Shown here: positions 1-18,800 of the stretch, in pieces
Layout: each line of letters opens with the position of its first letter
Numbering within the stretch: the stretch's first letter is position 1
NCBI GenBank assembly: GCA_007922305.1
Contig: ML677348.1
Coordinates: 14,718,616-14,782,615 of the forward strand
Direction of reading: 5' to 3'
Source of the DNA: Dermatemys mawii
Lineage: Eukaryota > Chordata > Testudines > Dermatemydidae
DNA length: 64,000 nt
Position numbers and translations under genes: made by a program
The notes under the pieces: model-generated
Databases searched by the model: none
The model's input: only the letters and a program-made list of their open reading frames with translations
What the model was told of the DNA's origin: nothing

Positions 1-1360
1 GAGCAGTGCAGTTCAACATATTCAGAAATTACTGGAAAAAGGGGTAAACAGTGAGGTGGTAAAATTTGTAGATGATACAAAACTACTCAAGATAATTAAA
101 TCTACAGTGGATTGCAAAGAGTTACAAAGGGATCTCACGAAACTGGATGACAAAATGGCAGATGAAGTTCAATATTGATGAATTCAAAGTACAGCACATT
201 GGAAAACATAGTCCAACAATACATACAAATATTGGGGTTCAATTAGCTGTTACCACTCAAGAAAGATATCTTGGGGTCATTGTGGATAATCCTCTGAAAA
301 CATTCGCTCAATCTGCAGTAGCAGTCAAAAAAACTAACAGAATGTTAGGAGCCATTAGGAAAGGCATAGATAATACAACAGAAAATATCATAGTGTTACT
401 ATATAAATTCATGGTACACCCACATCCTGAATACTCCATGCATTTCTGGTTGCCCCATCTCAAAAAAAGATATATTGTAAATGGAAGAGGTATGGAGAAG
501 GGCAAAACCATAATTAAGGATATAGAACAGCTTCCATATGAAGAGAGATTAAAAAGACTGGGACTGTTCATCTTAGAAAAGACATGACTAAGGGTACAGC
601 TACACTACCCGCTGGATTGGCGGGTAGTGCTCGATGTATTGGGGATTGATTTATCGTATCTCATCTAGACACAATAAATCGATCCCTGAATCGACTCCTG
701 TACTCCACCTCGCTGAGAGGAGTAAGTAGAGTCGGCAGGAAAGTGGCTGCGATCAACTCACCACTGTGGAGATGGCCAGGTAAGTCAACCTAAGATACTT
801 CGACTTCAGCTACGCTATTCATGTAGCTGAAGTTGCATATCTCAAGTTGCCCCCCCCCCAGTAGTGTAGCCCAGCCCTAAGGGGGGGATACGAGAGACAG
901 CTATATAACCATGATGGTGTGGAGAACGTGAATAAGGAAGCGTTATTTACCCCTTCATATAACACAAGAACCATCTGTCACCCAATTCAATTAATAGGCA
1001 GCAGGTTTAAAACAAAACAAAGAAGTACTTCTTCACACAATGTACAGTCTACTCATTGCCAGGGGATGCTGTGAAGGCCAAAACTATAACTGGGTTCAAA
1101 AAAGAATTAGATAAGTTCATGGAGAATAGGTCCATCAATGGCTATTAGTCAGGATGGTAAGGTAAGCAATCCCATGCTGTAGGTATACCTAAGCCTCTGA
1201 CTGTGAGAAGCTGGGACTGGACAATAGGGAATGGATCACTTGAAAATTGCACTGTTCTGTTTATTCTTTCTGAAGCATTTGGCATAGGCCACTGTTGGAA
1301 GACAGGATACTGGGCTAGATGAACTATTGGTCCAACGCAGCGTGTCTATTCTTATGTTAA
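1..1360 (+). mobile_element. CR1-clade LINE fragment, broken, with a nested insertion
   Basis: A degraded non-LTR retrotransposon reading left to right. Near base 60-80 one frame gives a FVDDTKLL-like box, as in the reverse transcriptase active site of CR1-type LINEs. The frame from 147 to 587 then gives YLGVIVDN, ANRMLGAIRKG-like and LPYEERLKRLGLF motifs typical of the C-terminal part of CR1-clade ORF2. After an inserted DNA element (592-877) the homology resumes near 930 with the SHNT-like and IGSRFK-like region and the LINE 3' tail ending around 1350. Frameshifts and stops show it is dead. The same family recurs at 11.04-11.69 kb (minus), 18.6-18.8 kb (plus) and 41.03-41.88 kb (plus). Family assignment is from remembered protein motifs; the exact subfamily is not determined. 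Confidence 0.85.
592..877. mobile_element. Short inverted-repeat DNA element (PIF/Harbinger-like MITE) inside the LINE
   Basis: The element begins GGGTACAGCTACACTA and ends AGTAGTGTAGCCCAGCCC, which are near-perfect inverted ends. It is flanked by the 3-bp direct repeat TAA (589-591 and 878-880), the kind of duplication made by PIF/Harbinger transposases. The interior holds GATCGAT-like palindromic stretches. It splits the LINE at 1-1360, so it is the younger insertion. Related elements occur at 15427-16929, 26239-26456 and 50993-51732. No transposase is encoded. The superfamily is inferred from ends and duplication length only. Confidence 0.75.
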
Positions 1361-4300
1361 TTTGCATACTGTGTTCAGATTTTGGTTAAATAAACTGGAT
1401 TCCTGAAAGGGCAACGTTCACTATATGTGAGCCTTACTGAACTTACGGATAGCCCAAAAAACGAAACTGAGGTAGGGACTCACCTGTGGTGTCATGACTG
1501 ACTGCAGGGGGTGCACCAGAGTGATCACCGCACCATCATCTCCCTACTTCCCTCCTTTATCCAGCACTGACCTGTGAGAATATGCTGCTACCAAGCGTCA
1601 AGATTGAGTGGGTGAGACAAATTCTAATCTAAATCCTGAAAAAGTCAGGATAACTTTATTGCTGAAATTGGTTTAATTAAATATTGTCATTCATTAAAGT
1701 TTATTAACAGCTTCTTCTGCTAAACCCTGAACAGCCGGACAATGTGTTCCTGGAAAGGAGACTTAAGCTGACTAAGGGTTTTTAAATTCTGTTTTCATTA
1801 AACTGCCTGTGTGAAGTCACTCTGAGTGAGCTGATGGGCTAAAAGATATGCTGCAATTGGGAAACTTCTTTACATAACTGAATTCTTCGCTAGCAAATAT
1901 GTTATTAGGCCAATGATTCATCAAGACTAGCTTCTAGCAGTGGCCAATATCCAAAGCTTTACCCACCCCAATTAATCTTTTCTGCATTTATCCCCACACT
2001 TATTCTTTTTTTATTCCCTCCAAAGTATGCTGTTGACTTAACACCTGCCAGCAAATGAAATTATGCAGATTTATATTGCAGTTGGATTTTAAAACCACCC
2101 ACATAAGCTGTTTTCACAGTGGATTTTTCAGTGTATTGCTGCCACCAGGAATGCAGACATCCAAGGTGACAAACAGGTGACATCGTCAACAGAGCACACT
2201 TACTTTCACCAGAGACTGACTTGAGCTGTCTAATGGTCTAACAGCAATTCACTCCACTATTCCAGCCCTAATTCTCTTTGATTTTCCTCCTCCAGGTAAC
2301 CACATAAGCAATACATTTGTTTGGCATGTAAAGAAAACCATGAAGCCTCTACAATCTATTCTACTTGACATTTGAAATCACATATAGTCTCACTCGGAAA
2401 GTAAACTCTTGTCCTTCCAACACAAGGAGGTATGTCTATCAGCTGAAGTAAATTAAATCTAAAACCTAATGCAAAAAGTAATATTGCATCTTTCTGTTCC
2501 TGAAATTGAACTCCATTTTAGCTCTATTGATAAACTGTCACTAATTTCATACTGTAATAATTACTATGACAAAATGAAATATTAAAGTTTTTAGCAAAGC
2601 ATGTTTCTGCGTATATTGTACACATGAGATTTTGTGCACTGAACACTAAAGGCTTCAGTACAGCTGAACCCAGTAGGGCTATACATATTTAAATACCAAG
2701 TGCCCTCTTGTGGCTAATATAATAATTCACATTAAAGCTATATTAAAAAATAATATGAAGATTATGACAGGCTGAATGAACTCTGCTGGGGTCAGTTTGT
2801 TTGGCTCAGGGGTTGGCACAGAGTGGTTCAGGTTCTACATGAACATCAAGTTCCAAGGAGCACCCTCTTTCCCGAGCCAATCCAGATGGTGCTAGGGAAC
2901 GACCAGAGTTTCTGACCAGCCACAAGCTAGGGAACAGAAGACCTATAATCCTCAGTTGTATGTCTATAATGAGGGCTGGTAGTGGATTTTCCTTTGCTCC
3001 TATAGCCTTGCTGAGAAAAAGCAGGTGTTTCCTTCCCCACTGAAGACCATATAAAGATTTAAGAAAAGTGACCACCTGGTATGACTGAAGATAAAAGAGG
3101 AAGAACATCCTATATTAGGATGGCAATGAGGCAGGGGAAGCCAGCTCAACAGTGGTCTCCTGGACACATAAGGTGTGTTATAGAGGTCTAAAGCAGTATT
3201 TCTCAACCCTTTTAATACCAGGAACCAGCTTCCTGCCTTCCTAAACTGTAACAGGAACATCTCAGAGACCGGTGCAGACTCTTTTCCAAGCTGGTATTGA
3301 AGTTTGTAAAGAGAAGGAAACTCAGACACATTTTTCACACAGCCCTATTTGAGACTGAAGCAAACAAGGTCAGTGAAGTTCAGTTAAAGGTGACCTGCTA
3401 AGAGAATTGACAAAATTTCCTCCACCGTGGCAAAGTGCTGATGTCCCCCACACAAAGACTCAGAGAAGCCTTCAACACATCACTGCACAACAATTCTCGC
3501 ATATATCTTCTTAGGATTCAGATACCTAATCTGTATTGTGTTTTCAGCTCTTTCTCCAACGCAACACTATCACACACACTTTGCTAGTGATAGATCAATT
3601 GCAGAACCCCAGTAAGGCACAGGAATGGCATGTGTGTGACTAAGGCATGTATCCAGCGTTTTCACTATAATGCAGTTCTGCAAAGCAAATGCCTGAACAA
3701 TAATTTCAGAATTTTCTCAATCATGTTGCTGGACAATGCCGAATACAGTGATTTATAATAGAAACCCTGGTTCCACAGCTACTCTTAACTAGAGCGTTGC
3801 TAAGGCAATGCTATCTGAAGTGTGCTTTTCTGAACTGATTCTGCAGTATGCCTTCCTCTATTTGCATAATAAAGCCTCTGTCTAGGGAAGCTTTCTTGCA
3901 GTAACTATAAGGAGAGGAAAAAAAGATGAAGATTTTTCTCTCCTAACATGGGAAATGATATTTACGAGACAGCCTATGTATATTTTGCATAATATTGCTT
4001 AATGAAAAAGACATGAACAAATGCTAACTGGTTTATCTAACAAAAGGAAGTTAAATTCGCATTGGGCTAGGTTTCAAAGGGACTGCATTTCAATTTCTTC
4101 ATAATTATCGCTGAATTACAGTACAGCTTGTGTATTATTCATTGGGACACAAAGGAATCTAATCTTCACTGTAGAAGTTCTTTGTACTTCTCCTATTTCA
4201 GAGCTTTTCAATATCCAACCTCAACATGCAGAAATGATTTTCTAATCTCCACTTATAAACAAGTAAATGTTTGTATTATTGGTTCCATAGTATTGTGTTA

Positions 4301-6748
4301 TTTGAAGGGGATGATAACACCATCACTTCTGGAAACAAATGAACAAACAAAGATTTCAAGTCAAAATGAGGTCATCAAAATAATGTGTTTAAACATGAGT
4401 GAACTACACATTTTCCAAACCAAGGAAAAATTTCTCAGCCATATTCCAGGTCAATACAGCCAATGGTATTGACCTTTGAAAGCAATTATTTCAATTTCTG
4501 GGTATGGAAAATCCAGTGTGCTTCCTTACCCACCATCCAAGAATTTGCCTTGCTGTAAACTATTCTGTTCTATTTAGATTCTTATAACTTGCTCATTGCC
4601 ATGGTATCTGAGTGCCTATTTTTGTCATTACCCTGTTGGTGCTCAAAAACAAGACTGTTAGCTTTCAAAAGTAGAGAGTGGAATGTGGAGAAAGTACACT
4701 TTTGCCAGACAATGTGTTGTGGGCAAAACACATACACAATATTTGCTTATAATTATTGGCATCAGTTGGCTTTCTGCATCTTTTTGGTCTGTGTTTGTAA
4801 AGGACTAGCACATGCCTGCACAACATGTGGCCCGCGGGGGGTGAGTAGGGGTGGGGCAAGCCAAGCAGTGGGGTGGGGGGAAGCAGATGGGGGCGGGGTG
4901 AGGGCGGGGCTTTTAGGCCCACTGCTGTTTTTTTTGCAGTAATATGGCCCTCGCTGCTTTCCGAGTTGTGTAGGCCTGGACTAGCACAATGGAGTTCATA
5001 AGTGCTACTACATACAAATAAATAAAAAATAATATGAAACAATGGTAATGTTTGTATTCATTCCATCTTCTCTAGTCAAAAGAGTTCTCATACAAGTACC
5101 TAACTTTTTAGATTTACCATAAATTCTTAAATTCCTGAAGGTGTTTTAAAAATAACATTAGGATGACAAGAGCTAATAGACTATCTTTCTACAATGTTCC
5201 TCGGAAAGGACTCCATTATCCAATATTGGGACATTGTAGAAATGATATGTTATCTACTAGAAGTGTTATTTAGCTCACAAGGCCAGAAGAGACCACTGTG
5301 ATCATCTACTCTGACATTGTATAACACAGGTCTAAGACTTTGCTGAATTAATTTCTGTTTGAACTAGAGCATGTCATTTAGAAAAAACATTATATGGATA
5401 TCTTCATAGGATCTCATATGCAATGACAAAATTGGGACTTTGAAGTTTTAATAAATAACATTAAAAATACTGAACATAAGTAGGCTAGCTGCTGATCTCC
5501 CGGCTCCTGTCCACCAAGAAATGTCAGTTTCTCATTAAAAGGGCTAAATATTTCCATTTTCCCACAGACAAACTTACAGGAGCAAAAAAAGGTTTGGATA
5601 AATCTGCAAGCCCGAACACCTGCAGTTCCCAAGGAATAAGAGTGAGGGAGGCCTCATAGCCAGGGCAGGGGCATGTCCTGGGAATCCAGAAGTTTCCTAG
5701 AGACCAATGAAAAAGTCCAGGCCCCTGTATGCTCCTTCTGGCAAAACAGATCCCTTAGAAATTGTGCTGCTATTGATTTCCTTCATCATAGACATGCCCA
5801 ATATTCTATCTGAGGAAGGGTCAGAGTTATAGAGGGAATTTAATTGTGCATGGAGCAGTATTAATTCCAAAACACACACTTCCATTTGGAAATGCACTGG
5901 TTTGGGAAGAGAGCTTAATATACAATGCAGCCACTTCCGGCTCAACCTCCTTCCACCCAATCTGGAAAGTCTGAACCACTTAGAGTTCAATCAGACGGCT
6001 TCCCTGAGCACCCAAGCTGGAAGGAACATTTCACAGAGTCACACTGTGCTACCTTATATTACTTCTGCCTGTATTACATGGATTCTTTATTTCTTTGTTC
6101 CCCACCAGATAACAGAATGAAAGGAGCAAAGGGCTTTAAAGTAAGAGTATATGGAGCTTCAGAAGTAAAAAAAAAACAAAAGAAAAATCCAGAATTCAAC
6201 TTTGTTTTCACACTGGGCAATTTTTCGGGCTTTGGGTGAATATGAAGACTGCATGACTTTGGAGGAAGTGAAGTTAAAAACTTAAGCCATTTTGTATTGT
6301 AGAAATGTAATGTTTATTCTACCATGAGGATTTCCCTACAAATATGTTGTGTACAATGTATTTGTAATAGTACTAAATGCATTGGGAATATACATTATAT
6401 AAATTGTGAATTGAAACTGTCCAGGTACACCACCTCAGTATGACTCATGATTAGCACCCAAATACGTAGTCTTTACTCAATAAAAACTCCCATTGTAATA
6501 TGTAAGATTATATATCCCAGGATTCATGTCTTATGTATCCCCTATTTACTTGTTTTATGATATGTTTTACAAGTTTATAAACAATTGCAGAGGTGAAACA
6601 ATGAAAAAATGAATGGGCTTATTGTTTTGGCTTCTGGATAGGGTCACTGATTTTTTTTCTGGGATGCAAATGGCTGAAATTATTTAATAATTTCCTTAGC
6701 TACAATGAATTGTTAGATGCTTATGCAATTGAGTGATGCTCTACTCAC
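1361..6748. other. Presumed CCDC169 intron, no exon recognised
   Basis: This stretch lies downstream of the last CCDC169 exon I can identify and should be intronic. I searched the minus strand for the expected remaining coiled-coil exons of CCDC169 and found none with splice sites and matching protein. It contains a small hAT-like element at about 4812-4977 and, near 5281, a degraded copy of the LINE 3' tail also seen at 7.37 and 34.3 kb. Short open frames here (for example 4128-4472) have no recognisable protein content. Confidence 0.5.
4812..4977. mobile_element. Small hAT-like nonautonomous element
   Basis: A G-rich segment with imperfect inverted ends (GCCTGCACAAC at the left, GTTGTGTAGGCC at the right). 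It is flanked by a direct repeat GGACTAGCAC (4802-4811 and 4978-4987). A target duplication of 8 bp or slightly more, with ends of this kind, fits a hAT-type insertion. There is no coding capacity. Confidence 0.6.
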
Positions 6749-12639
<5,891 letters not shown>

Positions 12640-12894
12640 CGCGGCCGGCCGCGGCGCGTGTGTACGCGCGCGCGCGCGCTCATCTCCTTGGAGAGGGGCA
12701 AGGTGCAGGGGCGGGGGAGGAGCCACTGACCGAACGGCCCGGCACGAACACGTGACGGCAACCCCGGCGTCACGCCGGGTGGGGACAGGTCACATGACTC
12801 GCGCTGGGTCACGTGACGGCGGGTGAGGGAAGGCGTCTCGAGGGCGCTGAGGGGAGGCGCGCGCCCCTCAAACTGCTGGAGTGTTGCGCCGGGC
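12640..12894. promoter_or_regulatory. Putative bidirectional CpG promoter with E-box palindromes
   Basis: Only 255 bp separate the minus-strand CCDC169 start codon (12639) from the plus-strand start codon at 12895. The stretch is CpG rich, has a CG-alternating run (12665-12680) and no TATA box. It contains CACGTGAC (12749-12756), GTCACATGAC (12789-12798) and the perfect palindrome GTCACGTGAC (12808-12817). That palindrome equals the consensus bound by TFEB/USF-type bHLH-ZIP factors (the CLEAR element). Promoter function and factor binding are inferred from position and motif. Confidence 0.7.
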
Positions 12895-15800
12895 ATGGCT
12901 GCGAGCGCGCCGCGCTGCCCCGCCTCGGACGCGGCGTTTGGGCGCATGGCGGCTGCGCTAGGTAACGGGAGGGGCCGCGCGGGGCAGGTTCACGCGCCCG
13001 GCGAGGGGCGGCCTCCGGTCCCGGGGTCAGCCCCGGAGCCGCCCCGCCCTGGGCTGTCGTTCCCGGGGGGCCGCGGCCCGCTCTGGTCACTCGGGCGAGC
13101 CCCGGCCTGGGCCCCCCTCCCGCCAGGGCGCGCCGCGTGTTGGTGTCATGCTGGGCCTGAGGCCCGGCTGCCGGAGCCGAGGGCGAGGCGGCGGCACAGA
13201 TTGGCGGGTTGAACTGAGCGCCAGGAGTCAAACCGCGGAGACAGCGGAGCGCTGTGTTCACACTGTCCGCTGCAAACGCGCTGGCACGGCCGCAGAGAGC
13301 AGTGCAATGGGGTAGCTAGCCCAGCGTGCAAGTGGCCCCAGTGCGCTTTTCAAATGGGGGCGAGGGGCGGGCTGGAGTGTGACAGGGAGTGTGTTTTGCC
13401 TATGTAGGGGGAGTGACGGGGGGGGGGGCAGAAGGTGTGTCAGCAAGCTGTCTTGTGAGTTCAGACAGCAGAGGGAAACCTTGACATCAGCTCCCTGCCA
13501 CAGACACACACACACACCACGTGCCTCTGCAGCATTCCACAGTAAGGTTTGCTTTGTCCTGGAGCAGATGAGCATGCTGGTTGTCAGAAACAGACCTTTG
13601 AAAAGGGATATCCCCATGCCTGCACTCCAGTTCAAAACAGTGAGAAGAGTGGGCACTTGACTTCAGGGGATTATGGGATGTTTCCAGAGGCCAGTCACAG
13701 CACAATAATACAACACATCATCCACATTGACACCCCAGGCATTTCAGCTGGGACACATCAAAGCTTTGTTTCTTATGGAGATGGATTGCCAGGAGGACTC
13801 CAGCTGCAGAGTCCAGGTGCTCTATTTGTCTTGCTAGTGTGGCCACCTCAGGAGTCAGAGTGCCTGCAGCTGATTTAATGCCAGCTCAAGCCAAATAAAT
13901 TCAGGCATCTCTGCCTAACAGGCTTCAATAATTTAAGTAAAATGCCAAGGGAAACTTTGCAACCAGTTTCTGCCTCTGTGGGAGTCAGCTGTGTGTGACG
14001 GTACAGACTATCCTGTGGCACATGAGAACTTTAAACTTCCCATTAAGGCTTAACCGGTCATGGCACAAGCACAAATGGACCCTTTCTCCTACAGTTATAG
14101 AGTAGCAGAGTCTATGCAAAGAGTGTAATAGAAGGGATGTGGGCTCTGCTGCCAGCCACATATGCTCTAGTAGAGGAGTCAGCAACCTTTCTGAAGTAGT
14201 GTGCTGAGTGTTCATTTATTCACTCTAATTTAAGGGTTCATGTGCCAGTAATACATTTTAATGCTTTTAGATCTCTTTCTATAAGTCTGCAATATATAAC
14301 TAAACCATTTTATGTAAAGTAAATAAGGTTTTTAAAATGTTTAAGAAGCTTCATTTAAAATTATATTAAAATGCAGAGCCCACTTTGGATCGGTGGCCAG
14401 GATCCGGGCAATGTGAGTGCCACTGAAAATCAGCTCGTGTGCCGCCTTCGGCACATGTGCCCTGCTCTAGTAGTTCCTCTATAGCTGTTCTCTTTAGTAC
14501 TGTCGCCACAAAGATGGGAGGATTTTATAAGAGCACAATGTGCGGTCAGGTATGAAGGCATCAAACTGAATGAAGCACTGCATTTTACGCTGCAGACTTG
14601 TTTATGGTATGAAAACGTGACTAGAACTTACTTTGCAAATGAATGTAAATTATTACTGTTTGCACAGCTGCTGCTTTAATGGCCACAAATTGCTTTGTCT
14701 AGAGAAACTCTCAAAGGAAGCAGTCAGCTTGGCAGAGTACCAGAAACTAATGAAAAAACATGATATAGCCTTGACCCAGTTAAACAAGAGTTTTGACCAG
14801 GTAGGATAAGCTAACTGTGGTCTAAACCACCTTGATCTGTAACATGTTGTAGTAGATATGCAATTAATTTTTAGCCTTTTGATTAATTTTTAGCCTTTTG
14901 TTTAATTATCTAGCCTTATAGAAACAATTAACACTTAGATTGTGTGTCTGTTCTTTAGGAGAGGGACTGTTGCATGGAGAGGGTCTTGTACAGTGGGCTT
15001 TAATGCTTAGTTGAGACCTGTGGACACTACTGAAATACCAGATCAGTAATCAGCACTGTATAAAGTAGCACTAGAGCGGTGGTTCTCAAACTTTGCGTTT
15101 GAGTGACCCCTTTTGGAAAGCTCCCTGCGCTTGTGACCCATGTATGTCTGCCAAAATGCCGCCAAATTGAATCCTTCCGCTTTTGGTGGTATTTTGGCGG
15201 ACATACCATGCGCGTCCGTCTGTCTGCCGAAATGCTGCCAAAACTGGAAACTATCAGTTTGGTGGTTTTTCTGCAGACACGCTGACACCTTTGGTGTGTC
15301 TGCTGAAAAGTCGCTGAAAGCAGAAGGATTCAATTTGGCAGCATTTCAGCAGCATCAGCGGCTCGCAACCCTCCTGGAATCAGGCCATGACCCCCAGTTT
15401 GAGAACCGTTGCATTAGAAAGTCTGAGGGCTTGTCTACACTTAGGCGAGGGAATCAAAGGAACAATGATCGATGCATCTACCACAGATCACTTTTCTGTC
15501 AACTCCTGTACTCCACCTGAATGAGAAGCGCAAGGGGAGTCAACAGAAGAATGTCAGAATGTCTCCTGTCGCCATAGCATAGTGCAGGGGTGGGCAAACT
15601 TTTTGGCCCGAGGGCCACATTGGGTTTGTGAAATTATATCGAGAGCTGGTAGGGAAGGCCCTGCCCCCAAACCAGCCCCTTCCCACTTCCCGCCCCTGAC
15701 TGCCCCCTGAGAATCCCTCACCCATCCATCAACCCCCCGCCCATTCTTGTCCACGGACTTCCCCTTCCATAGATCCCTAACCACCCCCCAGGACCCACCC

Positions 15801-18800
15801 CCCACCCACTTCCCCTCCTCCCTGTCTCCTGACTGCCCCAACCCCTATCCACCTTCCCACCCTTTAACCACCACCCTAGAACCCCACCCAATCTACCCTG
15901 CTCTGACTGCCCCCTCCAAACCACTCCCAACCACCACCCTGGAACCCCCCCATACTCCCTCTTACTACAGCTGCTGTGAGGGGAGCATGCAGCCCCTGCC
16001 CCCAGAGCTCTGCCCACGCAGGGTGGCTCCGGGGGAGGGGGTGAGTGCACAGCCTGGGCCCCCAGAGCTCTGCCTCCGCGGCATGGCTCTGGGGGAGGGG
16101 CGAGTGCGCAGCCTCGGCCCTCAGAGCGCTCCCTGCTTGGCTCCGGGGGAGAGACCAGAGCGTGGCTCCGGCCCACAGAGTGCTCCCCGCGTGGCTCCAG
16201 GGGAGGGGTGAGCGCGCAGCCCCGGCCCCCAGAGCGCTCCCTGCTTGGGAGGGGCGAGCACACTGGTCTGACCCCTGGGTGCTTCTGGCATGGCCCCAGG
16301 GGAGGGGCCAGCATACAGCCCCAGCCCCCAGAGCACTCCCTGTGCGGTGCAGCCCCGGACCCCAGAGCTCCCCGTGCGGCTCCGAGGGCAGGGGGAAGCA
16401 TGCAGCCCTGACCCCCAGAACACTGCCCGCACGGCTCCAGGGGAGGGGAGGGTGCACAGTCCTGGCCCCGCAGCGGTGCCCGCACTGCACAGCTCTGGGG
16501 GAGGGGCCAGGGGCAGCCTCCATGGGCCAGATGGGATGGTCTCGCAGGCCAGATGTGGCCCATGGGCCGTAGTTTTCCCACCCCTGGTGTAGACTCTGCC
16601 CTAAGTAGATCTAAGTAAATCGACTTACATAGCTGAAGTTGTATAACTTAGCTCGATCTTCCCCTAAGGCTTTATCTACACTAAAAGGAAAAGTCCATCT
16701 AAGCTATGTAATTTGAGTTACATGAATAGCGTAACTCTGATCGACGTAGCTTAGATCTACATAGCGCAGGGTCCACACTACACAATGTCTCTTCTTGAGC
16801 CGGTGGAGTACAGGAGTTAATAGGAGAGTGATCTGCAGTTGATTTAGGGGGTTTTCACTAGACCTGCTAAATTGACTGGCAATCGATACATTGGCAATCA
16901 TGAATTCCCCAGTAAGTGTAGACAAGCCCTCATTTGTTAAACAGATCAGGACTAAAAAGTCCAAAACAGATAACATTAACAGCCATTGCTCTAATCTGAT
17001 ATGTACTGGATAGTATTTTTTAAAATTGTACTGGATTCACAGTTAGAAACATCTGATGTGTCTTTAGATCATAGTCATTTTTGCATTGGCTCTTGGTTCT
17101 CTTTTCCAGGTGGCTGGGGGCATAATTCCTTCTTATGCTGTACAAGAGCAAGGGACTAGATTCTCTTATGTGTACTGTGGTAGTTCTGTAATGAGTGAAG
17201 GGCTGTTAGTGTGGCATAGACTGCTCCTAGACAGCTAACAATCTAAAAGTGACAAAAGAGAAAAAAAATTTCAATGAATACAAACTGGTCTTGTAACCCA
17301 AGTCACTGTTAGCTTGGGTCTTGGAGTTGAAAGTCAGTTAATTTGGTGAAAACATCTGTGCAGGAGGGAGTTTTGACAGTATTAGTAAGTTATAATTGAT
17401 GCTATTATTCTCATCAGTGAATTATCTGAGATGCAAATGAATAACAGAACTGTCTAAAATCCTCACTGTAACAAACTTAAATTGTATACTAACTGCATTT
17501 AAAAATAATTGCTCCTGCTATCATGCATTGATAATTCATTGAACACTAGATTTTTAAATTGGAGAACACTGTGAAGAAAAATCAATAATTTTAAGTGTGA
17601 CTAGTAATGACCCAGGTCTAATTAACTGTCAGGATTCACTATAGCAGAGATCTTAAATAGGGCAGTAGTCAAAAAGCAAGAGGTAGATTCAAACCAGCTA
17701 ATATGGTAATATAACTACAGAACTGCTAAGCTAGATTTAGTGCTATTTTGAAAGGGACTACATCTTCTAATATACCTAGGGCCCTACCAGATTCATGGTG
17801 ATGAAAAATGGGTCACGGACTGTAAAATCTGATCTCCGCTGAAATCTGGCTAGTGTAGGGGAGACCAGATTGCACAGAGTTGGGGGGCAGCTGCCGCTTA
17901 GGAGACCAGCATTGAAGGCAGAGGCACTGCCAGCAGAAGTGAGGTGGCCTGGTATGGGGCAGGGGTTGTCACTTTGAGGGGTGAAGCAGGGCTGTCCTTA
18001 CAGGTGAGCAAGTGGGCAACTGTCTAGGGCCCTGTGGTTGGTCACACACCCCAATACAGTCAGACCAAGGTCTCTAACACTCAACTGCCAGGCTCCAGCT
18101 ACTAATTCTGGGGAGGGATAGGACTTTATGTGCACGTGCCCTGCTTGATAGTGGGTCAGACACATCTCTAGGAACCTCCCCTGGCTGCAGGAAGCTCCCC
18201 AGCTGGTGGCTGGGAGTACAGCTCTGAAGGCAACACTGCTGCCAGCAGCACTGCAGAAGTGAATATGGCATGGCATAGCCATCCTTACTTTTGCTTGTGG
18301 TGGTGGTGTCGTCTTCAGAACTGGCTGCCTGCTCACTGCTGAAGGTAGCAGTGCAGCAGAGTACCATTATTACAACCGCTCCCACCACCATTTTTGGGTT
18401 GAGAACTGCAATTTTTAAAATTCTATGATCGTGAAATTGACCAAAATGGACTGTAAATGGGTACAAGTAGGGCTCTACCACATTAGTATTAAAGATAGGA
18501 ATCTTAATCATACAAGAAAAAGATATAAGGCTGGCTCTGAAAGGGAATAAAACTTGTAAGCTGGAAGTATAATTTACATGGTATGTAGGAAGAAAGTTAA
18601 TTTAGCTATACAGGGAATTGAGTCTAAAAGTTAGGGTACAATCCTGTTCCATGTGTCCCTAAACCTCCACCTGCCAGAAGTTGCAATTGGATGAAAGGGA
18701 TGGATCACTTCAAATGGCCTTATTAATGTTCATCCTCTTTGAATCATCTGGTACTGATCGCCATCAAGACAGGTTACTGGGCTAAATGGCCCATTAGTCA

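Noticed and set aside
147..587. 146-codon open frame at the left edge as a host gene
   Set aside because: It is a CR1-clade LINE ORF2 fragment with stops and frameshifts around it and a MITE inserted just after.
4128..4472. 114-codon open frame on the plus strand within the CCDC169 intron
   Set aside because: AT-rich random frame without splice-site support or family similarity.
15718..16581. 287-codon open frame on the minus strand
   Set aside because: It lies inside the GC-rich minisatellite of a nested transposon. Long frames exist on both strands, with repetitive residues and no domain.
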